A DNA stretch of 64,000 bases, taken from NCBI RefSeq assembly GCF_001591105.1, contig NZ_BCUD01000014.1, positions 18,151 through 82,150 of the forward strand. The letters run 5' to 3'. The translations under genes were made by a program, and so were the position numbers. Position 1 is the first letter of the stretch, and every line of letters starts with the position of its first letter. The notes under the pieces were generated by a model. The model ran no database searches, was not told the origin of the DNA, and was given only the letters and a program-made list of their open reading frames with translations. Source of the stretch: Vibrio nereis NBRC 15637 (GTDB taxonomy: Bacteria; Pseudomonadota; Gammaproteobacteria; Enterobacterales; Vibrionaceae). Shown in pieces: positions 57,612 to 64,000 of this stretch.

Positions 57612-59486
57612 ATGGCGTCTGATCTTCTGAATCTTGGTTCGCAAAGCGTACTGACGGCTCAGAGACAATTAAACACCACAGGTCATAACATCTCGAACGC
57701 AAATACCGAGGGTTATAGCCGTCAATCGGTGATACAAGGCACAAACATGCCTCGCCAGCTTGGTGGTGAAACCTACGGTATGGGCGTGCATGTGGAAAAA
57801 GTTCGCCGATCGTGGGATCAGTTTGCCGTTAATGAACTCAATGTCTCGACCACCAGTCACGCCCGTAAGCTAGACGACGAAGTCAACCTAGAGATGCTTT
57901 CTAGTATGCTTTCATCGGTGGCATCTAAGAAGATCCCCGAAAACCTAAACGAATGGTTTGATGCCGTAAAATCTCTGGCAGATACCCCGAACGATGTGGG
58001 TGCGCGTAAAGTTGTACTCGAAAAAGCGAGCTTAATTACTCAAAACCTGAACGATTTCCACGAAACTATTCGTCGTCAATCCGATGTAACAAACAAGAAA
58101 CTGGATCTTGGTGTAGAGCGAATGAACCAATTGGCGGTCGAAATTCGTGACTTGCACCGATTGATGATGCGAACGCCTGGCCCTCACAACGATTTAATGG
58201 ATCAGCATGAGCAACTCATTAATGAGCTGTCTGAGTACACCAAAGTCACGGTGACACCACGCAAAAACGCGGAAGGTTTTAACGTTCATATTGGTAACGG
58301 GCACACCTTGGTGTCTGGTACTGAAGCAAGCCAATTGACCATGATTAATGGCTACCCCGATGTCCATGAGCGCCGTCTGGCGATGGTGGAGGGAAAAGGC
58401 ATTAAAGCGATTACTACCAAAGATATCGATGGAAAATTGGGTTCAATGCTCTCCATGCGTGATGAGAAAATTCCGCAGATCATGGATGAGCTAGGTAAGC
58501 TTGCCGTCGCATTCTCTCATGATATCAACCAACTGCAATCACAAGGTCTAGATTTGAAAGGCAATGTCGGCGGGCTGATGTTTACTGATGTGAACTCCGA
58601 CATTATCGCGAAATCTCGTGTCGTGACATCGTCTGACTCGACTGCTGATTTAGCCGTCTATATTGAAGATACTTCACAACTTGTTGGTGGCGAATATTCA
58701 CTTCAATCGAATGGTAGTGAGTACTATCTTACGCGCCCGAACGGAGATCAATCTATGGTTTCGGTCGTCGATAATGCCATCACTGTGGATGGCCTCAGAA
58801 TACAAATTAATTCTGATTTAGCTGTTGGTGAGAAAGTGCTGCTTAGACCAACGCGCAACGGCGCAGCGCAGATGAAAATGGAAACCAATGACCCAAGTCA
58901 GATCGCGGCGCAGAGCTACGAAGCTTCTACCACTTTTGCACAAGGCAGCGCTCAGTTTGCCATCGAAAGCAGCGGTGCACTGCGCGAGTTCGAGGTCATC
59001 ATTTCACCGGATGGGAAGCAATTTGCCGTCACTGATCCTGAAGGCAAGGTGCTTCTTTCACCACAAAGCTATCCACCTGCTGGTGCGGTAACGGTGCAAG
59101 GCACGACTTTTGAATTATCGGATGGGGCATTACCCAATGATAAATTTACGGCAAACCTTGTCCCTTCAGAAGGAGACAACGGTAACCTGCTCAAAATGCA
59201 AAATCTCCAGACCGAGAAAAAGCTCAACGATGGCGAATCAACAGTTCTAGATATTTACCACAACTTGAATACCGATATCGGTTTACAAATGTCGACAGCA
59301 TCGCGCATGACCGACGTTTCACGGTTAGAAAAAGAGGCGGCACAAGAGCGCATCGCGTCGATATCGGGCGTGAACTTAGATGAAGAAGCGGCCAACATGA
59401 TGAAGTTTCAGCAAGCGTATATGGCTTCATCACGCATTATGCAAGCCGCTAACGACACCTTTAACAGCATCTTGGCATTGAGGTAG
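57612..59486 (+). CDS. flgK: Hook-filament junction protein FlgK (HAP1)
   Basis: 624 residues. N-terminal GSQSVLTAQRQLNTTGHNISNANTEGYSRQSV and C-terminal EEAANMMKFQQAYMASSRIMQAANDTFNSILALR are the flagellin/HAP helical ends. The middle carries the usual long variable domain. FlgN is its chaperone (encoded here at 46080). GGGGGCAATATGG supplies the ribosome-binding site. It is followed by flgL with a 9-base gap. Confidence 0.96.
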   Translation: MASDLLNLGSQSVLTAQRQLNTTGHNISNANTEGYSRQSVIQGTNMPRQLGGETYGMGVHVEKVRRSWDQFAVNELNVSTTSHARKLDDEVNLEMLSSMLSSVASKKIPENLNEWFDAVKSLADTPNDVGARKVVLEKASLITQNLNDFHETIRRQSDVTNKKLDLGVERMNQLAVEIRDLHRLMMRTPGPHNDLMDQHEQLINELSEYTKVTVTPRKNAEGFNVHIGNGHTLVSGTEASQLTMINGYPDVHERRLAMVEGKGIKAITTKDIDGKLGSMLSMRDEKIPQIMDELGKLAVAFSHDINQLQSQGLDLKGNVGGLMFTDVNSDIIAKSRVVTSSDSTADLAVYIEDTSQLVGGEYSLQSNGSEYYLTRPNGDQSMVSVVDNAITVDGLRIQINSDLAVGEKVLLRPTRNGAAQMKMETNDPSQIAAQSYEASTTFAQGSAQFAIESSGALREFEVIISPDGKQFAVTDPEGKVLLSPQSYPPAGAVTVQGTTFELSDGALPNDKFTANLVPSEGDNGNLLKMQNLQTEKKLNDGESTVLDIYHNLNTDIGLQMSTASRMTDVSRLEKEAAQERIASISGVNLDEEAANMMKFQQAYMASSRIMQAANDTFNSILALR

Positions 59487-59495
59487 GGGGCGTAA

Positions 59496-60689
59496 ATGTT
59501 AAATCGAATTTCGAGCTTCCATAACTATCAGTCAGTTCAAAACGATCTGCGTCGTCAAGAAACGAAAGTGCACCACAACCAAGCGCAGTTAGCGTCTGGT
59601 AAAAAGTTGATGAAAGCCAGTGATGATCCTTTGGCGACGCACTATATCCAGAACATTAGTCAACAGAAAGAGCAACTCCGTCAATATAACGATGCCATTG
59701 TCTTAACGCGTAATCGCCTAGAAAACCATGAAGCGATTATCTCTAATGCGGAAAGTACAACGGACGAAGCAAAGCGCACTGTTATGGAGATGATCAACGG
59801 CTCTCTGTCGCCTGACGATCGCTTAGCAAAACGCAGAGAAATTCAGGAACTGGCGAATAACTTCCTCAATCTCGCTAACATTCAGGATGAAAGTGGTAAC
59901 TATATCTTCGCTGGAACGAAACCGAAGAATCAGCCGTTTTTCCGTGATAGAAACGGTGAAGTGACCTACGCGGGCGATGATTACCAAAGAAAAATGAAAA
60001 TTTCCAATAGCTTAGAAATGCCGATTAATGATCCCGGCAGCAAGTTGTTTATGGAAATTGATAACCCGTATGGCGACTTTGAGCCTCAGTATGAATTAAA
60101 AGAGGCATCAGAGCTGTTGCTTGAGCGCGCCATTAACCAGAATCCAGATGATCAGTCTACGTATAAAGTGACCTTTGTGGATATGCCGGAAGGAAAGTAT
60201 GGCTATCAACTCGAACGTGATGGTTCGGTTGTCAAAGCCGATTTCTTTGAACCGTCAAAAGGGATTCAGTTTGAAGGCGTCACGATTCAGGTAAAAGGGC
60301 AGCTCACGAAAGGTGATGCAATAACGCTTGAACCACGCCAAACGTACAGCGTATTTGATACGTTTAAAGAGGTGATGGAGCTAGCTTCGGGTTCCGTCTC
60401 GGACGCGTCTAATACGGCAAAACTGCATCAATTCACTGAAGAGCTTCACGCTGCTTTTATACATTTAAACAAAGCCAGGACGGATGTAGGTGCGAGGCTT
60501 AGCACGTTAGACATTCAAGAAGAGCAGCACGACGACTTTCAGATCACGTTGGCGAAATCCCAAAGTAATTTTGAAGATTTGGATTATGCAGAGGCGATTA
60601 TTGAATTTAATGAAAACTCGCGCGCGCTGCAGGCTTCTCAACAAGCGTTTGGTAAAACAAAAGACTTAACGCTGTTTAACTATATATAG
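59496..60689 (+). CDS. flgL: Hook-filament junction protein FlgL (HAP3)
   Basis: 397 residues with N-terminal NQAQLASGKKLMKASDDPLATHYIQNISQQKEQ and C-terminal GARLSTLDIQEEQHDDFQITLAKSQSNFEDLDYAEAIIEFNENSRALQASQQAFGKTKDLTLFNYI, both HAP3 signatures. It joins FlgK to the filament. Second gene of the flgKL unit; a variable central domain is present. No clear terminator follows immediately, but two hairpins occur within 150 bases. Confidence 0.96.
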   Translation: MLNRISSFHNYQSVQNDLRRQETKVHHNQAQLASGKKLMKASDDPLATHYIQNISQQKEQLRQYNDAIVLTRNRLENHEAIISNAESTTDEAKRTVMEMINGSLSPDDRLAKRREIQELANNFLNLANIQDESGNYIFAGTKPKNQPFFRDRNGEVTYAGDDYQRKMKISNSLEMPINDPGSKLFMEIDNPYGDFEPQYELKEASELLLERAINQNPDDQSTYKVTFVDMPEGKYGYQLERDGSVVKADFFEPSKGIQFEGVTIQVKGQLTKGDAITLEPRQTYSVFDTFKEVMELASGSVSDASNTAKLHQFTEELHAAFIHLNKARTDVGARLSTLDIQEEQHDDFQITLAKSQSNFEDLDYAEAIIEFNENSRALQASQQAFGKTKDLTLFNYI

Positions 60690-61075
60690 CGACAAACAAG
60701 TATATAGAGAACAGAAAGTCTTAAGAGCAATGCCTTAAGACAGTAGGCCAAGCCTGACAAGTTACTTAGTGATAAAGCTAAGGCAATCAGGTGGCAAAGA
60801 TAGCGGCAAACGTGTTGCCGCAATAATTGAACAAAAAGCAAACGGTGCATGAACACATTATGCTTGCCTGCTAAGTCGATGAAATACAAATACAATTAAG
60901 TTTAATGAGTTGTTTTTTAAACTTGGCACATAAATTGAATTGTCTAATGCAGAGTTTGAAAAATAGGTTTTAAGCAAATTTTTTTGCTTAGCAAGGCATT
61001 TTACGGTCAGTGCTTCCAAATGAGATTAAGCTGGCCGCTTCGCAAGCACTTGCGAACTCACTAGGAGAGCAAACT
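60690..61075. other. Gene-free region between flgL and the first flagellin
   Basis: About 386 bases with several visible hairpins: GTCTTAAG...CTTAAGAC (60718-60741), GCGGCAA-ACGTG-TTGCCGC (60803-60821), and in the flagellin leader TAAGCAAA-TTTT-TTTGCTTA (60971-60990) and TTCGCAA-GCAC-TTGCGAA (61039-61056). A sigma-54-like motif lies at 60924. No coding sequence is supported. Confidence 0.6.
60924..60939 (+). promoter_or_regulatory. Sigma-54-like promoter of the first flagellin (imperfect -12)
   Basis: TGGCACataaaTTGAA has a perfect -24 half and correct spacing, but the -12 GC is GA. It is about 137 bases before the flagellin start, leaving a long structured leader. Confidence 0.5.
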
Positions 61076-62215
61076 ATGACCATAACAGTAAATACTAACG
61101 TATCGGCAATGACCGCTCAGCGTTACCTTGATAAAGCCACTGGTGATTTGACCACATCGATGGAACGCCTGTCTTCCGGTCAAAAAATCAATAGCGCAAA
61201 AGATGATGCTGCCGGCCTGCAAATCTCAAACCGTTTAACGGCCCAGTCTCGTGGCCTAGACGTAGCGATGCGCAACGCGAACGATGGTATTTCGATTGCA
61301 CAGACAGCAGAAGGCGCAATGAATGAATCGACGTCGATTCTACAGCGTATGCGCGATCTGTCGCTGCAATCTGCTAACGGTACTAACTCAGACTCTGAGC
61401 GTGTAGCGATTAACGAAGAAGTAACGGCACTGCAAGATGAACTAAACCGTATTGCTGAAACGACTTCTTTTGGTGGTCGTAAGCTTCTTAATGGTACATT
61501 TGGCGAGGCATCTTTCCAGATCGGTGCAAGTTCAGGTGAAGCTGTAATCATGGGCCTAACAAGTATTCGTGCCGATGATGATCGTATGGGCGGACAAACG
61601 TTTATTGCCGACCAAGGTAAAGGTAAAGACTGGGGAGTGCCGGCGAACGCAACAGACCTTAAGTTAGACTTTACAACCAAAGACGGCGAAGCTGTTACTA
61701 TCGATATCCTAGCTAAGCAGGGTGACGATATTGAAGAACTAGCAACTTACATTAATGGTCAGACAGATTTGCTTAACGCATCTGTGGACCAAGACGGTAA
61801 GCTGCAAATCTTTGCCGCAGAACCAAACCTAGAAGGTAACATGGCTATTTCTGGTGGTTTAGCGGGTGAGCTTGGTCTAGCTGGTGGACCAGGTGCGCAG
61901 ACAACGGTTCAGAGCATCGATGTACGCGATGTTGGTGGTGCGCAAAATGCAGTGGGTATTATTGATGCAGCATTGAAATATGTTGACTCTCAGCGTGCGG
62001 ATCTGGGTGCAAAGCAGAACCGTTTAAGCCACAGCATCAACAACTTGGCCAACATCCAAGAAAACGTCGAAGCATCGAACAGCCGTATTCGCGATACCGA
62101 CTTTGCGAAAGAAACAACAGCGATGACGAAATCACAAATTCTGCAACAGGCGGGAACTTCAATACTCGCTCAAGCAAAACAGTTGCCAAACTCTGCAATG
62201 TCACTATTGCAGTAG
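61076..62215 (+). CDS. Polar flagellin, first of a tandem pair
   Basis: 379 residues, the filament subunit. Conserved N-terminal D0/D1 ([52 protein letters not shown]) and C-terminal D0/D1 ([84 protein letters not shown]). The D2-like centre is short and shared with the second flagellin ([17 protein letters not shown]). Start ATG 61076 follows AGGAGAG at good spacing. Which named vibrio flagellin (FlaA, FlaC and so on) it corresponds to cannot be decided from sequence alone. Confidence 0.95.
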   Translation: MTITVNTNVSAMTAQRYLDKATGDLTTSMERLSSGQKINSAKDDAAGLQISNRLTAQSRGLDVAMRNANDGISIAQTAEGAMNESTSILQRMRDLSLQSANGTNSDSERVAINEEVTALQDELNRIAETTSFGGRKLLNGTFGEASFQIGASSGEAVIMGLTSIRADDDRMGGQTFIADQGKGKDWGVPANATDLKLDFTTKDGEAVTIDILAKQGDDIEELATYINGQTDLLNASVDQDGKLQIFAAEPNLEGNMAISGGLAGELGLAGGPGAQTTVQSIDVRDVGGAQNAVGIIDAALKYVDSQRADLGAKQNRLSHSINNLANIQENVEASNSRIRDTDFAKETTAMTKSQILQQAGTSILAQAKQLPNSAMSLLQ

Positions 62216-62391
62216 TGGTCAACCTCTTCACTAACGTAAACCCAGACGTGGGGTTAGTGAAGATTTGACGGCAAACATAGGTATTTGCTCCTAGAGGCTC
62301 TCTCTCATACCTGCCTCTGTGAATTATTTACCTATGTAGTAGCCAAGCTTTGATCATTTCTCTCGATCTCCGCAATGCCTGGCTAACCCTC

Positions 62392-62428
62392 TAGCCCCAG
62401 TTCTCTCAAAGGAAAGGGGCTTTCTTTT
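62392..62428 (+). terminator. Terminator after the first flagellin
   Basis: AGCCCC and GGGGCT enclose about 17 bases, then TTCTTTT. The long loop lowers confidence; a second hairpin (62228-62258) lies closer to the stop codon. Confidence 0.5.
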
Positions 62429-62617
62429 ATCTGCAGTAACACCAACCTAAATACGTTTTTATAGACGATTATCTGCTCTCCTACTTATCCCAATTGGCAT
62501 AAGCATCCTATGCCGTCCAACTTGCTGAAAACTTTAGTCCCAGAATTCAAAACTACTTAGCGTGTCTAATTTCTCATGAAATATGCATGTGATTGTGAGT
62601 TATTCGTTCATATGCAT

Positions 62618-62644
62618 TAAAGCTGCACAATTTTTAGTCGCTAA
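62618..62644 (+). promoter_or_regulatory. Sigma-28 (FliA) promoter of the second flagellin
   Basis: TAAA, 15 bases, then GTCGCTAA, against TAAA-N15-GCCGATAA. The exact 15-base spacing matches the flgM promoter in this window. Confidence 0.72.
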
Positions 62645-62671
62645 AAAGGTACTTTGAGAGAACTCATTGGT

Positions 62672-62689
62672 TTTCCGAGACGTCGGAAA
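62672..62689 (+). repeat. Leader hairpin of the second flagellin
   Basis: TTTCCGA-GACG-TCGGAAA, a 7-base-pair stem with a 4-base loop, starting about 27 bases after the sigma-28 -10 element. Four GGA triplets follow between here and the ribosome-binding site. Confidence 0.6.
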
Positions 62690-62734
62690 GCTTTCGGAAG
62701 TTCCGGCAAATGGAAATCAATAGGAGAGACCAAT

Positions 62735-63868
62735 ATGGCCGTTAACGTAAATACTAATGTTGCAGCAATGACAGCGCAGAGGCATTTGAATAATGCTACC
62801 AGTGCTCAGCAAACCTCAATGGAAAAGCTGTCTTCAGGCTTTAAAATTAACAGTGCAAAAGACGATGCCGCAGGCTTGCAAATCTCGAACAGACTGAACG
62901 TTCAGAGCCGAGGCTTAGACGTAGCTGTGCGTAACGCGAATGATGGTATATCCATGGCCCAAACCGCAGAAGGGGCGATGAATGAAACCACCAATATTTT
63001 ACAACGTATGCGAGATCTTTCACTCCAATCTGCCAATGGTTCTAACTCAAAATCTGAGCGCGTGGCAATTCAGGAAGAGATCACTGCGTTAAATGATGAA
63101 CTCAACCGCATTGCAGAAACAACATCATTTGGTGGTAACAAGCTTCTTAATGGCACGTTTGCAACTAAGTCTTTCCAAATCGGCGCAGATAATGGTGAAG
63201 CAGTGATGCTAACACTTAAGAACATGCGTAGTGATAATACGATGATGGGGGGGAATAGCTATCAAGCAGCGAATGCGAAAGGTGCGGATTGGCAGGTTGA
63301 TGGCACGGCAAACGATCTGACCATCTCGCTAACGGACAAAGACGGAGATGCGCAAACCATCACGATCAATGCCAAAGCTGGTGATGATATCGAAGAGTTG
63401 GCCACATACATTAATGGTCAAACAGATATGGTCAAAGCATCAGTCAATGAAGATGGAGAGATGCAGATCTTTACAGACAACAATAAAGTCGACGGTGCCG
63501 TTACTTTTGGCGGAGACCTGAACACCGAATTGGGTTTTTCTGGGCCGTCAGCTGTGACCGTTGATAAGATTGACGTTACAAGTGTGGGTGGAGCGCAAGA
63601 ATCCGTTGCGATAGTCGATGCAGCGCTGAAGTTTGTCGATAGTCACCGTGCGGAGCTAGGTGCTTTTCAAAATCGCTTCAACCATGCGGTAAACAACTTA
63701 GACAACATTAATGAAAATGTGAACGCGTCTAAGAGTCGTATTAAAGACACAGACTTTGCGAAAGAGACGACAGCATTGACTAAATCTCAGATTTTAAGTC
63801 AGGCATCAAGCTCGGTTCTCGCGCAAGCTAAGCAGGCTCCTAACTCAGCATTGGCACTTTTAGGCTAA
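62735..63868 (+). CDS. Polar flagellin, second of a tandem pair
   Basis: 377 residues. Same design as the first (N-terminal [48 protein letters not shown]-terminal [85 protein letters not shown]), with the centre again [17 protein letters not shown]. Start at ATG 62735 (AGGAGAG spaced about 7); the in-frame start at 62654 lies in the leader. Under a sigma-28 promoter. Vibrios incorporate several flagellins into one sheathed filament (family knowledge). Confidence 0.95.
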   Translation: MAVNVNTNVAAMTAQRHLNNATSAQQTSMEKLSSGFKINSAKDDAAGLQISNRLNVQSRGLDVAVRNANDGISMAQTAEGAMNETTNILQRMRDLSLQSANGSNSKSERVAIQEEITALNDELNRIAETTSFGGNKLLNGTFATKSFQIGADNGEAVMLTLKNMRSDNTMMGGNSYQAANAKGADWQVDGTANDLTISLTDKDGDAQTITINAKAGDDIEELATYINGQTDMVKASVNEDGEMQIFTDNNKVDGAVTFGGDLNTELGFSGPSAVTVDKIDVTSVGGAQESVAIVDAALKFVDSHRAELGAFQNRFNHAVNNLDNINENVNASKSRIKDTDFAKETTALTKSQILSQASSSVLAQAKQAPNSALALLG

Positions 63869-63964
63869 TCTTATCAGTTAGAGATCGCTCATCTAAAGAA
63901 CCTAGTTACGACTGGGTATTAGTTAGAGGGATGAGTGTAGAATGGTTTCTTACCAGAAAAAAGA

Positions 63965-63988
63965 AAACCCAGCTTAATGCTGGGTTTC
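63965..63988 (-). terminator. Terminator near the right edge
   Basis: AAACCCAGC-TTAAT-GCTGGGTTT; on the minus strand it is followed by TTTTCTTTTTT, so it may end a leftward gene outside the window as well as the second flagellin. Confidence 0.7.
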
Positions 63989-64000
63989 TAATCGATGGTA

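Larger units (their letters stand above)
62216..62734. other. Intergenic region between the two flagellins
   Basis: About 520 bases. It holds a CACTAAC...GTTAGTG hairpin after the first flagellin, a terminator-like AGCCCC...GGGGCT hairpin before TTTCTTTT (62392-62428), the sigma-28 promoter (62618-62644) and the leader hairpin of the second flagellin. No gene supported. Confidence 0.6.

Noticed and set aside
61180..61680. 166-codon open frame antisense to the first flagellin
   Set aside because: Composition mirrors the flagellin codons; no ribosome-binding site; flagellin itself is certain.

Overview
The window is a contiguous piece of a Vibrio main chromosome. The gene order leuS, lnt-corC-ybeY-ybeZ-miaB, crr-ptsI-ptsH, cysK, cysZ, zipA, ligA, chitoporin, toxRS, htpG, adk, hemH, followed by a large polar-flagellum cluster, is as I remember it from Vibrio chromosome I. 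ToxR/ToxS, FlgO/FlgP/FlgT and tandem sheathed-flagellum flagellins are Vibrionaceae hallmarks. The ToxR sequence differs clearly from the V. parahaemolyticus/V. harveyi version as I recall it, so I do not name a species. I see no phage, insertion sequence, integron or CRISPR array. Almost everything is vertically inherited core genome, with a few accessory-looking pieces.

Region 1 (1-9.2 kb): truncated leuS, a zinc-ribbon protein, and the leftward envelope/RNA-quality operon ybeZ-ybeY-corC-lnt preceded by miaB. ubiF is divergent. Region 2 (9.2-15.3 kb): the general PTS (ptsH, ptsI, crr, leftward, with intergenic hairpins), cysteine synthesis (cysK, cysZ) and the division gene zipA. Region 3 (15.4-24.9 kb): ligA, a chitoporin-like porin with a UPF0319 partner, a very small exported protein, the SPFH/NfeD pair (qmcA plus partner), CnoX, and two short-chain dehydrogenase/epimerase-fold proteins. 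Region 4 (25.1-30.6 kb): a tightly overlapping four-gene operon of two DUF1538 membrane proteins, a PII-like protein and a CBS-domain protein (the least understood system here), then yfcE, a SelW-like CxxC protein, a TSUP exporter and the virulence/bile-response regulators toxR-toxS.

Region 5 (30.8-43.6 kb): htpG with a sigma-32-type promoter, adk, hemH, a copper module (CopG-like and CopA behind a CueR-type promoter), gltX, two tandem OmpA-family porins, an unrecognised protein with AP2-like repeats, a small thioesterase and tRNA-Arg(CCT). Region 6 (43.6-64 kb): flagellar genes flgT / flgO-flgP, flgA-flgM-flgN, cheV-cheR, flgB to flgL and two flagellins. Good sigma-54 (-24/-12) motifs precede flgO, flgT, flgB, flgF and flgK. 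Good sigma-28 motifs with exact 15-base spacing precede flgM and the second flagellin. Class III structural genes and class IV late genes of the Vibrio flagellar hierarchy can therefore be read directly from the DNA.

Functions are assigned from recognised families and visible motifs; no database search was run. Start codons were adjusted where a ribosome-binding site clearly favoured an internal start.
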